DNA from: Aquarana catesbeiana
Taxonomy: Eukaryota; Chordata; Amphibia; Anura; Ranidae
Direction of reading: 5' to 3'
Length of the DNA: 64,000 bases
Assembly (NCBI RefSeq): GCF_042186555.1
Contig: NC_133333.1
Location: 221,218,757 to 221,282,756, forward strand
This document shows positions 46,047 through 57,934 of the stretch, one piece after another. A model generated the notes under the pieces. The model saw only the letters and a list, made by a program, of their open reading frames with translations, was not told the origin of the DNA and did no database searches. The position numbers were made by a program, and so were the translations under genes. Within the stretch, counting starts at the first letter, position 1; the number at the start of each line of letters is the position of its first letter.

Positions 46047-46737
46047 TTAAATTCTGTATTTACTCTTCCAGATCCAGCCCTGCAACCAGCTATTGCTGCA
46101 ATTTCTGTTTTTGTCAAACTGCAGCTAATTGAACTAGGATAATGTACAATCAACAGGATCACGTTTTCCATGACTGGCAGTACACTTACAAACATTGCCT
46201 TATGCCCTATTTTTCTGTGTCATGACAAAAAAATTCCAGAATAGCTCTCATTTATGTCCATATGGATAGAATATTATGACTAAAAGCATGGACAGGTGAA
46301 GCTACTTGTTAAAGACACCTCACTCAAATACCTCTTTGGTGATGCACTTGACAAGCTCATAAAAGAGTTCACAGTAGGAAAAGCCTGTCTTTCACAATGG
46401 AAGGCTTCAAAACCCCATTCCTCAGGTACTTCTACCTCCTCAAAATAAAGAGTCCCATCGCTCACCCCAAGCTTCATCTGCAAAGCTAAAATACAGCCCT
46501 ACCTTTTAGTGCAACACAAAGTCTACACCAAAGTCTTTTTCACAATAAAGGGGCACCATCACGCTAAAGTGTAGGGAAACGTCTGTTGCAGTTTATAATC
46601 CTCAGACATATGGGTTAAATCGGTGGTTTTAGAAGGGTACAAAATAGAGCTTCAATCACTACCCCCTCACTGTCACTGTTTTGTTCTCTCAAACCAGTCA
46701 AAATCTGACCAAAGACAGTCAGATTTAAAGACCGCTC

Positions 46738-48125
46738 TGCCCCATTTAATAAAAATACCATAAATATATCCCCTAGTTTGTGGACGCTATCACTTTTGCG
46801 CAAACCAATCAATATACCCTGATTGCGATTTTTTCTTTTTTTTGCCAAAAATATGTAGACAAATACATATTGGCATAAACTGAGGAAAAAAATTAGTTTT
46901 TTTAACCACTTCAGCCCGTGGAGGGATTTACCCCCTTCCTGACCATGCCCTTTTTTGCGATACGGCACTGCGTCGCTTTAACTGACCACTCCGTGGTCGC
47001 GCAAAGTTGTAACCAAACAAAATTTACTTCCTTTTTTCCCCACAAATAGAACTTTCTTTTGGTGGTATTTGATCACCTCTGCGGTTTTTATTTTTTGCAC
47101 TATAAACAAAAAAAGAGCGACAATTTTGAAAAAAGCAATATTTTTTACTTTTCGCTATAATAAATATCCCCCAAAAATATATAAAAAAACACATTTCTTC
47201 CACAGTTTAGGCCAATATGTATTCTTCTACATATTTTTGGTAAATAAAAAAAGGCGCAATAAGCGTATATTGATTGGTTTGCGCAAAAGTTATCGCGTCT
47301 ACAAAATAGGGGATCTATTTATGTCATTTTTATTATTTTTTTTTTTTTATTAGTAATGGTGTTGATCTGTGATTTTTATCATGACTGTGACATTGCAGCG
47401 GACAGATCAGACACTTTTGACACTATTTTAGGACCATTGTTATTTATACAGCGATCAGTGCTATAAAAATGCACTGCTTTCTGTGTAAATGTCACTGGCA
47501 GGGAAGGGGTTAAACACTAGGGGGCAATCAAGGGGTTAACTGTGTTCCCTCAACATGTTCTAACTGTGGGGGGGGGGGGGGGGTGAGCTCACTAGAACAT
47601 GACAGAGATCACTGCTCCCAATCACTGGGAGCAGTAGATCCCTGTCATGTTGCTAGGCAGAACAGACAAATGCCTTGTTTACATAGGAATCTCCCCCTTC
47701 TGCCTCTCAGTGCCATGATCACGGGCCACCAGCAGACATCAGGTCCGTGTGCACGCGCCCACTAGCCGTGGATGACGCAGCAACATACGGGAACCTCGTT
47801 TTGCGCACCCGTGCCATTTTGCCAACATATATCAGTGTGAGCTGGTCGGCAAGCAGTTAAACAAAAAAAAAAAATGGTAAAAGATAGTAGTGGGTTTTTT
47901 TAAAAATTGTCGCTCTTCTTTTCTTTTGTTTATAGCGCAAAAAATAAAAACCGCAGAGGTGATCAAATACCACTAAAAGAAAGCTCTATTTGTGGGGGGG
48001 AGACGTAAATTTTGTTTGGCTACATCGTCGCACAACCGCGCAATTGTAAGTTAAAGCGACGCAGTGCCATTTCGCAAAAAATGGCCAGGTCAGGAAGGGG
48101 GTAAATTCTTCCGGGGCTGAAGTGG
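46738..48125. mobile_element. TTAA MITE with a relative inserted inside it
   Basis: The outer copy is truncated on the left (about 46738) and ends GGGGCTGAAGTGG before TTAA at 48126-48129. At its TTAA (46902-46905 and 47857-47860) a second family member (46906-47856) is inserted in reverse orientation, from CCACTTCAGCCCGTGG to GGTCGGCAAGCAG. Both share the AAAAATATGTAGA(C/A)(A/G)AATAC core with the 43243-44208 element. Confidence 0.88.
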
Positions 48126-48129
48126 TTAA

Positions 48130-48413
48130 TAAGACACGTGGCCATGCATTAAAATTAAAAGAAATTAGGTTTAGCCTTAAAATGCGTAGAGGGTTCTTTA
48201 CTATAAGAGCGGCAAGGATGTGGAATTCCCTTACACAGGCGGTGGTCTCAGCGTGGAGCATCGATAGTTTCATAAAACTATTAGATAAGCACCTGAACAA
48301 CCACAACATACAGGGATATACAATGTAATACTGACATATAATCACACACATAGGTTGGACTTGATGGACTTGTGTCTTTTTTCAACCTCACCTACTATGT
48401 AACTATGTGTAAC
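48130..48413 (+). mobile_element. CR1-like LINE 3' end
   Basis: The plus strand encodes the end of a CR1-type ORF2 (FFTIRAARMWNSLTQAVV and SIDSFIKLLDKHL), then the 3' tail with GGTTGGACTTGATGGACTTG and a TATGTAACTATGT repeat end. Severe 5' truncation is typical of LINE insertions. Confidence 0.85.
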
Positions 48414-48471
48414 AAGGCCAGTAATTTCCCCTCTGAGACAAGGGGAATATCTGGTATCAAAAAACATTTAA

Positions 48472-49050
48472 CATGCCTACCTACGTATTTCCACCCATTT
48501 ACCCATCTCATCAGCACTTTCTTCGCTTCGCACTAGGAGACAAACAACACTTCCAATTTGTCACACTGCCATTTGGTCTATTATCCGCCCCCCAGAATAT
48601 TCACAATGGTGCTTGCACCCCTGCTTGCTCTTTTAACTACTCAGGGCATTCAGGTCACAGGGTACTTAGTTAATTTTCATCTAAAAGATTCAGACCCCTC
48701 AAAATTATCTGAAAACATCCAAAAAACTATCCAGATTCTTCAGGCCTTTGGCTGGGTAAGTAACTTTCAAATGTCTCCTCTCCAGTCTTCCCATGACGTG
48801 TTGAAAGATCAAAAGACATCCTTTAGTCAGGTTGTCCATGAAGGTTCTGGGCCTTATGGTCACCTCATTCAAAGCTGTTCCCTCCACTCAGTTTCACTCA
48901 AGGCCTATTCAACACACCCTTCAGTTCAGAACTGCCTGGATTTATCTGACAGCCAAAGCCTTAGTCTGGAAAAAAAACTCTTTGTATTGCTGACAGGGTC
49001 TCATAAACACCCTGCTTCTATTCTATTCTATATGCCCACTATAACTAGGT
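48472..49050 (+). pseudogene. DIRS reverse transcriptase remnant (element B)
   Basis: HQHFLRFALGDKQHFQFVTL and LPFGLLSAP are classic DIRS polymerase motifs. A frame change at about 48600 leads to LAPLLALLTTQGIQVTGYL, where the catalytic YxDD has become YLVN, then LSENIQKTIQILQAFGWVSN. Loss of both aspartates and the frameshift show it is dead. Confidence 0.85.
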
Positions 49051-49852
49051 AGATAAAATCATTGCCAGGATCTGTGCTCTTAAAGATAAGGTACATCCAG
49101 TACCTTTACATCCTCACCTCTCCATATCCTGGTTGGGATTTCATGGGCTTTCTGAATTCCAGCATCTGGTGTCCTGCTTTGGAAGGCTGTGTTCTGGTTT
49201 TAGGTCCATTCTTTCTCCAAGTTTTACCTGTGGATGTCCAGGTCTCTGCAGATGCAGCCTTCAGCTGAAAGGTTATTTTTAGCTGCATTTGGGCCTGGTG
49301 GTACTGTTCTGTTTGCCTTATTCTGACCCACCCCTCTGTTTCATTGGTCAAGGATGTCCCCGGGTCTAAGAATATCCAGCCTGTGTCCTGTAAAATTAGG
49401 ATATAAGGAATTTTGACTTGTTTGTATATATCTTGAAGTACAGTACAGGACACAGGCCACCCTCCACCCTGTTCCTGTGTTACTCTGCATTGCTTGCTAA
49501 AACTTAGAGTGGGGTTATAGGAGTATACCTAGAGGGCATGCCCAACAAAGCTCTTGCCAGTCTCCAGTCAACTAAAGGTAACAGCCTATAACCCAGGGTC
49601 TTTGAAAATCCAGCCTGTGCCCTGTACTGTACTTTAAGTTATGACATTTTCAAGTAAGTCAAAACTCTGTTTTTATGAATCAGATAAAGGTTAATTAAAA
49701 TATACAGGAACAGAGTATAAAATGTTACAACACACTGTGTATGCATTTTATCGTTACAATGTAAAAGAAGCAAAATGCTTGCTATGTAGGACCTATCCAT
49801 GTGGGATTCATTAGACCCCATGTGTCCTCCCTGAAAAGTCCAGTCAATGTGC

Positions 49853-50610
49853 CTGTATCCCAAAATTAGCAAAGTTTTAAAGATATGTGCAGCGCTAAAA
49901 GTGAAAGGTCTCTGTATGTCTACAGGACAATCGAATATGTGCGTCAATAGGAAACAGTATATCCTACAAATGCATGAATACATTGACGTTCTACATAAAT
50001 ATATACTAAAATAAATAAACAAGCCAAGGTTTGTCTTGTCGTGTATATACACCAATGATGTGGAACATCCCCGCCTCTTACTCCTGGCCAGAATGGGAGA
50101 TGATCCCTTCATCCCTTGGATAGCTTAGTGTAGTGAAACCGATCAGGGCTGGCAGCCTCACACAAAGGATGGGTCAAGTCTTCCTTATACACTCATACGG
50201 TATAACCAGAAAGGAAACAAAGGCTCCACATAATGTAAAACCGTAGGTGTGGCAAAAATTTATTTTAAAAGCAGGAACACTCACATTTGGATGAATAAAA
50301 AGCGCTTATAGGAATATTCAATGGCAGTAAAATAACACAATAGCATCAGCAAGGGTCGTTCAGACGCGTTTCGTCTAAACAGACATGATGTGGGTTATAG
50401 ACCTGCTTTAGTCATTGCGTTTATATAGAGTGTAATCCCCAAAATAAAAAAACAACCTATGACAGGATTTCATCATCATGTACAACTTCACTGCATTCAC
50501 ACATTTAGGATATACTGTTTCCTATTGATGCACATATCTGATTGTCCTTGTAGACATATAAAGAACTTTCACTTTCATATCTTTAAAACTTTGCTGTTCA
50601 ATTTTGTCTC
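49853..50610. mobile_element. Large inverted-repeat element
   Basis: The left arm (about 49860-49976) with GCAAAGTTTTAAAGATATG and ATAGGAAACAGTATATCCTA is mirrored by the right arm (about 50495-50605) with AGGATATACTGTTTCCTATT and CATATCTTTAAAACTTTGC. About 500 bp lies between, including CAGACGCGTTTCGTCTAAAC. No coding domain and no target duplication are identified. Confidence 0.75.
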
Positions 50611-50719
50611 TTGCTGTGTTGGCTGCTGTACATATTTTGGGTTGTCAGTGTGGTATTCTTTTCTCTTTTATATTTCCAAAATTAGCAGACTAGTGAGAAA
50701 TCCTTATCTAGCCCCATAG

Positions 50720-51245
50720 CACATATGTGTACTTAAAAAAAAACTGGAAAAAGGGTAATATCTTGTAATTCCTATCCTGTACAGTGCAGGACCATGAAAC
50801 CACCTGTAAAAGCTTGGTGTCACAAATACAAGCTGTAAAACATGCTTGATTTACAATAAAAAATGGGGGAATATAGGTTCATAGTAATAATCACTGTCTT
50901 CTCCCAGCAGGGGGTGGCTTACCTCGCCCCCCCCCCTTACCCCACCGGGAGAAGATAATGGCTCGGCAGGAGGGATTGCCCTGTCAACACTGTCTGTGTT
51001 GATGGGTGAATTGTGCGACTTTTTTTCCTGCAACCAGTGGTTGCAAAAAAGTAATTTGCACCATCTATGGCCTGCCTTAGGATTATTTTCATGATCTGCA
51101 TCTGAGTTCAGCAAGCTAAATTTGGATGGGTTGCCCTCCAGTGGCAGCCAGCAGCATTTCAGGCTGAGACTGGGGGGGGGGGGGAATACTAAAACTGGAG
51201 CATGAAAAATCTGGTGCAGCTGTGCATAGTAACCAATCAGTATCC
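50720..51245. other. Unclassified repeat-like sequence
   Basis: It contains C and G runs (about 50929 and 51173) and CTGGTGCAGCTGTGCATAGT near 51211, which looks like part of a dispersed frog repeat. No coding domain is seen. Confidence 0.4.
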
Positions 51246-51784
51246 AGGTTTTAGCCCACATTCACACTGAGCCGATTTGGCATGCGATTTGACATGTCAA
51301 ATCACATGCCAAATCAGAGCCTGTTGCCGGCAACAGCACAGTCCTAATCGGTGCAACGCAGACTTTGCTGCACTGCACCGATTCCCAAAAGTAGTTTCTG
51401 CACTACTTTTGCCGACTTGAGGGGCAATTTCATGAACCCACACAAATGTCTGTCAAATCGCCCCCGAAGTCGAACTGAAATACTGGTTTTAAATCATGCA
51501 AATTCAGCTGAACTCGCATCATTTCAAACCCGCCCTCAGAGTGAACCTAGGCTCAGCCTGGGTTCACACTGAAGGCAGGTTTGAAGTTGTACGAGTTCAG
51601 TTAAACTCTCACGATTTCAAACCCAAATAATGTGTTAACTTTGTTGACTAAAACATTTTAGTCGACTAAATGAATATTATTTTAGTCAACTAAAATACGA
51701 CTAAAACTAAAACAACTGAGATGACTAAAATACGACTAAAACTAAAATGGCATTTTAGTCAAAAGACTAAAATGGGACTAAAAC

Positions 51785-52155
51785 TGACTCGGTTAAATTG
51801 ATGATAGGCAACTACTATCCTCATATTGATTAGTGGTTCCAAATTAATAATAACTACTGCAGTAGGGAACAGACACAAAAGATACTTTCAGCATCTTTCC
51901 AAATAACTGTTCTGCTTTATTATGACGCAATTGAAGGTTTTTATGCACATGATTACGTAGGTATCACATTAATATTACAATTGTACGTTTATGGTAACAA
52001 GGGGCGTTAGATAGGCAGGCTAATTCTAATCAGGACTCAAAAGAATGTAAACATGTACTGAAAACATTATTAGTGCTGTGTGCACAGTGAGGGCAGTGTA
52101 CAATACATACAAAATACAATACAATTATATACAGAACTTACAAATTTCCATTACA
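51785..52155 (-). repeat. 3' LTR of endogenous retrovirus copy 2
   Basis: 371 bp, TG...CA ends. It is the 3' LTR because the provirus reads on the minus strand. Confidence 0.92.
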
Positions 52156-52169
52156 GTCTCCCCTCTTTT
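52156..52169 (-). promoter_or_regulatory. Polypurine tract
   Basis: On the minus strand AAAAGAGGGGAGAC lies immediately before the 3' LTR, where plus-strand DNA synthesis would start. It confirms the minus orientation. Confidence 0.75.
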
Positions 52170-53250
52170 GATCAATATTTTGATCACTAACCATACGTGC
52201 TATCACCTTTAACCTGGAACCTCCACACGCTTAGGTAGAGGTAGTCCTGGCCAAAGAGGCAAAAAAACTCCATTGTGTAGAAAATAATAGCTGAGCAACT
52301 TTTTCATTACAAAATGACTTTTCATTGTGAAAAACAAATGATTGATAAGACATATTTACAGAGTACTGGCTGTACACTCCTGTGGCCAGAATGGCCTTCT
52401 AGCTGAATTGTGGGCATGCTGACTTATCAGCACATGTAAACACAGACAATTCTACATAAAATGGAAGACATACAAAAGACAAATATGACTTCAACATGGC
52501 TAAACTACTTTTCAAATATATATATACCTTACAATTAAAGTAATTGAATCAAAAAGTACCCTAGAATGTGATCACAAGAGGGAAACAAATCAAACACAGA
52601 TATTTTCTTTAATTTAGTCATTTTTGCAGTGTCTGGTGTGGATCCAGGTGACTTTGCCTTCAAGTTTTGCAAAAACTGTACATGAAATAAATGCTGTATT
52701 GAGTCTCCAAACTTTTCCTTATATATAAATGTCTCTTAACAATCCACAAGTCACCTGGCTTTAGTTTTAGATCCTTCCAAACTTTTAGGATCTGGAATAG
52801 GGGAGAAAACACATAAATGAGTTTGTCAAAAAACCTTAAAAGATCAGCAACGTTCTCTGTGAGATCCGAATGGAGGACTTCAGCTGCTGAGACAAAATAT
52901 TAGCAAGTGAGTAACACACTCCCAAACCAAATCCCATAGGGAGAGAGTCCAACATTCCCCTTAGGGGCTTGATAAAATATAAGAAAACATTCAGGCAAAA
53001 GTTTTCTAGTTTCTTACTTTACTTTGTCCGCTACAATGTAGACAGTAGGGGTGTAAAAATAAAACCTCAAAACTTCTAGTAAGGACTCTCCTATAAAAAA
53101 TAATTTCCTCTGTTACTCTCTGTACTTTCTGGCACTCTGTACTTACAAACTACTTCTGATAACACTTTTTACTGTGGCCTTTGCAGTAGCATTTGCCACT
53201 GGACATCCAAAAAACATGTCCATACAGACAAAATGCATACTCGTAAAATC

Positions 53251-54025
53251 CTAACTTGGGCATCTGGATATATCTTTTTGTAATCTCTGGGAGGGATGTT
53301 CAGCTTTTGGTAACACCTTTGGTAACAGGTAAAACAAGAAGTGGTATGTTATAAAAACAACTGTGGGGAACCCTGGCTCTATCCCACGCTCATTTACTAA
53401 GGCAGCCATAACTGCTTGTGACTGATGACACGGTCCATGTGTCATGCTGGAGGGAAAAGAGTGGCTTGCAGACATAAATGATCACCTTTTCCAAAGTCGT
53501 ATTTCATAAGAAGTTGCCCCCTGTGGACCACTTGTTCTTCTCGTTCTGGGGTCCTTAAAGTTGAATTATTAATCCCAGCTATGCTGGGCCAGAACTAGGG
53601 TGGAATCTGTGAGTTGCACAGACCCATCAAGTGTCCGGGGCTGTAAATGTAGCATCCTTAGTCGCCTGGTCTGCTTCCATGTGTGAAAGTTAATATGGAT
53701 ACCTCAGCAAGAACCTGGAAGGCTGAAAACAGGTGATCAAATTAACTTGGCATGCTTGGTTGGTTTACCTGCCGAAGTAAAAACAAACTTCTGGCCCTTT
53801 AAATGGAACCAAAAGCTCTCTATATCTCGACTAGCTATATAAATATACACTCTTTTTATAGCTCACAGGCTTTGCTAAAACATGGAGCTCTGCTTCTTGA
53901 GCTGGGGAAAAAGGATCAAATGACTTTGAATACAGAGTATCCTTCTGGGTGATAAACTGCATACTCAAATCTACAAAAAATGTAATATCTGGGTCTTCAG
54001 GGAGTGTGTCCCGCACTGTGCTCAC
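53251..54025 (-). pseudogene. Retroviral pol remnant of copy 2
   Basis: 54025-53831 (RNase H start, AELHVLAKPVSYKK) and 53475-53251 (integrase zinc region) match the corresponding pieces in copy 1 but are shorter and more broken. No polymerase domain is readable. Confidence 0.75.
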
Positions 54026-55584
54026 AGCAGCTGATTCCTACACCATCAATTTAACACATATGTCTTTTCCTTTGTCTCCAGCCTCCTCCAATAGAGGCGA
54101 TAAGGTGGCTGGATTCAAATGTACGCATTTTTCATTGTTAGATTTGTACATAAACAAACTCATATTTTAAACCTTTCATTAGACAAACATTTAGTTATCT
54201 GTATATTTGCTGCGCAGAATGTCGGACCATTAAAAATTAAATGTTTGACCAAAACAATATCTAACTTTGTCTAATAGCACCTTTGCATAAAAGCTACAGC
54301 TCTGATATATCGGGATGAACCCTTCATTACTGGGTCCAGCTTGCATAAATATATTACAATGGCTTGTGTTCTATCACGCTATTTGTGTAAGAACTCCAGT
54401 TTCATGTTTCAAAAGACAACTTCTTCCTGGCAATATTATAATAAATGATAACAATACCCTGCGGTCATGCAGAGATGCCCATAAATCCAAAATATTCTTC
54501 TGCTTATACCACTGTACTTACAAGAAAAAGGGGCACATCATTTCACAATCCACACATTCTGCTTTGGATTTCAAAAATAAAAATAAATAAAACAAAAGGA
54601 TCAACAATCTGTATGATGGACCAGAAAGCATCAAAAACTATAAAACAACTGGCTGCAGGTGGCATCTATCCTAACAGGGTGTGTGGACTTGATGTGATGG
54701 GTCTGTTATATTTACATTTTATTTAATATTACTCTTACATCATGGACCGCACATCAAGTTATTATCAAAAACCTTAAAATTTCATTTTTGTAGAAGAACT
54801 TCTTATGTATTCCATCCATCTTGGCTTTGTGAGGGAAGATGGGATCATCTTCCCTCTCTGACAACATATAAAGTATTCTGTTTTACCTCTCATTTCTCTG
54901 TTTCTGACTCTAATAGTTATAGTGCCTGACCCCAAATTCATCCCACAACTTAACATGAAAATGTCCCTTTCTGTCTAGTGTTAATGTCACCCTTGATCCA
55001 TCCTGCTCACATAGATAACTGTTTCTCTAGCTGTTTACTCTGCATGATTCTTAGTCCCTATGGCCTTTGGTAACCCAGTTACCCATTGTGGATCCCTGTC
55101 CACTCTAACCATTAATCTAGGGGCTCAGTATAGGCGGAACCGCACCTTTGGTTCATATATAGCGCTCCTCTTGCGCTGGGCATTTTTGAGGGTCTCTTAC
55201 CCTTCATTCCCTTACTTAATTCAATGCCCATAATGACTGGCCAGTCTTCTCTCTTCTCTACATGTGCCTATACCCTCTTGCCTCTAAACTACTTTATCTA
55301 GCAGATGTACTACATATACCTGTGAACAGCACTATTCTTCCCTTTCTTATCTATAACACTCCGATGGACAATAGACAAGGACAACATAACATATAACCAC
55401 CAATCAATACAGTTCGATTAAGGGGAGTAAAATAGGTACCCTTTGTCCCGAAAATGCCTTACCGATCAAGGAAGTCTGATAACTCAAATGTAAGCAAAAG
55501 GCTTACCTCAGCCGGCTGATTATCAGAAATTCCCGGATCGTCTCAAGCTCCTCGTTTCGGATACTCAGGGTCACCTGGAATCCC

Positions 55585-55602
55585 CTCCTGGCTGGCTCGC
55601 CA
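55585..55602 (-). promoter_or_regulatory. Primer-binding site, tRNA-Arg type
   Basis: TGGCGAGCCAGCCAGGAG on the minus strand lies 3 nt inside the 5' LTR. It matches the site of copy 1 exactly. Confidence 0.78.
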
Positions 55603-55605
55603 TGC

Positions 55606-55976
55606 TGACTCGGTTAAATTGATGATAGGCAACTCCTATCCTCATATTGATTAGTGGTTCCAAATTAATAATAACTACTGCAGTAGGGAACAGACACAAA
55701 AGATACACTCAGCGTCTTTACAAATAACTGTTCTGCTTTATTATGACGCAATTGAAGGTTTTTATGCACATGATTACGTAGGTATCACATTAATATTACA
55801 ATTGTACATTTATGGTAACAAGGGGCGTTACATAGGCAGGCTAATTCTAATCAGGACTCAAAAGAATGTAAACATGTACTGAAAACATTATTAGTGCTGT
55901 GTGCACAGTCAGGGCAGTGTACAATACATACAAAATACAATACAATTATATACAGAACTTACAAATTTCCATTACA
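55606..55976 (-). repeat. 5' LTR of endogenous retrovirus copy 2
   Basis: 371 bp, aligned end to end with 51785-52155 with about eight substitutions and no indels seen. Confidence 0.92.
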
Positions 55977-56530
55977 AAAACTAAAATGGCATTTTAGTCA
56001 AAAGACTAAGACTAAAACCAAATTGAAATCTGACTTCAAACTTAACACTGGTCTGTAGTGCATGTTCATACCTCAATACCATAATAAATAACACATTAGA
56101 TTTTTCACTCCAGCAGTATATAATGAGTTTGGAAATTGTAGAGAAATGTTAACTAATGCATTACAATTTAATTACACTCATTAGATTTTAGATGACTTTT
56201 AGATGACTAAAATATACTGGAGATTTAGTCGACTAAATACGACTAAAACTAAAATAATTGCAGAAGACTAAAATGGGACTAAAACTATAATGCCATTTAA
56301 GTCCTAAGACTAAAACTAAATCAAAATTTTCTGCCAAAATTAACACTGCCCACATTTCAGTCCGACTTCTGGAGCGATTTCAAAGACATCTGTGCGGCTT
56401 AATGCACAGATGTGTATTGAAATTTCCCCCCCCCCCAGGCGGCAAAAGTAGTGCAGGAACTACTTTTGGGAATCGGTGCGGTGCTGCAAAGTCGGCATCA
56501 CACCAATACGGACGGTGTCGTTGCTGGCAA

Positions 56531-56836
56531 TAATTGAACAAGCTGGCAAGCCTATAAATTCCAGCAAGCCTATAAATTGTGGGTAGTGGCAGTTTAGATA
56601 TTAGTGTGTATGTCTTTGTGTATTGTCGTGTTTCCAGCTGCTATGTAGTGATAATTGACCAGCATGATGATTAATTTCCTAGGGTGAACGGGTAATATCT
56701 TGTACATTGTTCTTCTCTCCCTTGTCCCCCGTACTCCGTCATTAACCCCCAGTGTGGGGCATGGTTCTGGTGACAACTGTTTGAAGTTACATTTTTGGAG
56801 AGATTTCCTCTCACTTCATGTTGTGGCTGTGGAACC
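56531..56836. other. Unassigned sequence
   Basis: No gene or repeat is recognised. It contains a short direct repeat of AAGCCTATAAATT near 56550-56580. Confidence 0.45.
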
Positions 56837-56844
56837 CTCTAGAG

Positions 56845-56980
56845 CAGTGATGGTGAACCTTGGCACCCCAGATGTTTTCAAACTACATTTCCCATGATGC
56901 TCAACTACACTGCAGAGTGCATGAGCATCATGGGAAATGTAGTTCCAAAACATCTGGGGTGCCAAGGTTCACCATCACTG
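56845..56980. mobile_element. hAT-type palindromic MITE
   Basis: CAGTGATGGTGAACCTTGGC is mirrored at the right end by GCCAAGGTTCACCATCACTG, and the whole 136 bp is almost one palindrome. The 8-bp flanks CTCTAGAG and GTCTAGAG differ at one base and fit the NTCTAGAN target preference of Ac/Charlie-type hAT elements. Confidence 0.88.
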
Positions 56981-56989
56981 GTCTAGAGG

Positions 56990-57930
56990 ATATGAAACTT
57001 CCCTACACAGTCCAAAGCTTAAAGGAAAATGGTTTTAACTTTAGATACTTTAATTTCAAACTAAATTTCATATGACATTTAAAGGAGAGAGTTCAAATGA
57101 AAATGAAGGATCACAGAGCAAAATGGAGCCTGAATTTCCTCCGATTTACTGAACAGTGAAATTGTTTTTTTCATACGTCTCTTTGTCTTCATAAAGGTAT
57201 TCAGCTCTATCAGGTACACAAATGCCCCATGCCCCAGTCAGAATCCTCAGGTAACCAAAATTAAGGAGCCTTCTAAAAAGTGATTCAAGAGACCATGTGA
57301 CAGCTTTAAAACTGCTGGTATAAGTGCAGAAAAATTAGATACTTTGAATGCTTAGATTCAGGATTATTCTTTAAAGTAACTATTTTTTGTTCACTTATAA
57401 TCTTCCTTCTTTTTTTTATTTTCCATGCACATAAATGGGGTATTCAAAGTGAACACAGCTTCACTTCTTTCCCAAATTAAGATGATATTTACTTGGCATA
57501 GTGAACATGTTTAATTCTTTAGTAAATTAACCATTCTAATGAACTTGCATGCATTTAACATAAGGGAATATGTCTGATGAGGGTCTAGTTTGATTTCACA
57601 TTCAGATAATTTTCTCATATCTCAATATTTCTCATCTGCATCCAGCGACTTTGCTTTTGCTCTCCTCGTACACTTCATTATTGCTAGTCAGAAGCTGCAA
57701 TTTTTGAAGGAGCAGAAACCTGTGTGATCATTTGTGAATTAACTTTTATATATAAAATCAATATTTTAATAAGTCTGTGGTAAATTCAGCTGATCTGTGC
57801 GGTAAAGCTTTAAGTAAATTAAAAACCAAATTTTCAGTTATAATAATTTGCAGATAATGGCGTGTAATCAAAAGAGCGCATGTTATCCTGCAGTGCACTG
57901 ACCTTTATGTCATTAGCAGAGAAGTTATGG
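56990..57930. other. Apparently unique AT-rich sequence
   Basis: No gene, RNA or repeat is recognised. Confidence 0.45.
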
Positions 57931-57934
57931 AGTA

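Larger units (their letters stand above)
41150..49640 (+). mobile_element. DIRS-type retrotransposon B, shredded by nested insertions
   Basis: Pieces of one DIRS element are spread over 8.5 kb. They are a gag-like first ORF (segments near 41290-41384, 42480-42737, 42960-43238, 44704-44777 and 46051-46737), a reverse transcriptase piece (48472-49050), and terminal repeat sequence (about 49370-49640, with CTGTGTCCTGTA and TACAGTACAGGACAC). Between them lie a palindromic retroposon-like insert, a MITE, three TTAA elements, a self-nested TTAA MITE pair and a CR1 tail. The ORF1 assignment rests on order and frame continuity rather than on a known domain. Confidence 0.65.
51785..55976 (-). mobile_element. 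Endogenous retrovirus copy 2, complete provirus structure (4.2 kb)
   Basis: Two 371-bp LTRs (51785-52155 and 55606-55976) start TGACTCGG and end ATTACA, with a 5-bp AAAAC duplication (51780-51784 and 55977-55981). On the minus strand a tRNA-Arg-type primer site (55585-55602) follows the 5' LTR and a purine tract AAAAGAGGGGAGAC precedes the 3' LTR. About eight differences between LTRs are seen by eye (roughly 2 percent), so insertion is moderately recent. The internal region is only about 3.4 kb, with degenerate RNase H and integrase pieces and no env-like frame, so it is a defective, internally deleted provirus related to 27480-31705. Confidence 0.93.
51643..56342. mobile_element. ACTAAAAT-rich TIR element (middle layer)
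   Basis: The ends GTGTTAACTTTGTTGAC (about 51631) and CTGCCAAAATTAACAC (about 56331) are inverted. The interior is built from repeats of TTTTAGTCGACTAAA, CGACTAAAACTAAAA and AATGGCATTTTAGTC. It has no gene. Possible hAT type, but the class is uncertain. The retrovirus at 51785-55976 is inserted into it. Confidence 0.65.
51250..56530. mobile_element. MITE split by nested insertions (outer layer)
   Basis: The halves are 51250-51642 and 56343-56530. CACCGATTCCCAAAAGTAGT at about 51378 is mirrored by ACTACTTTTGGGAATCGGTG at about 56459, with matching GCAAAGTCGGC-type flanks, showing these are opposite arms of one inverted-repeat element. Both halves also hold GGTTCACACTGA- or CCACATTTCAG-type ends. 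The middle is occupied by the TIR element and a retrovirus. Confidence 0.7.
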
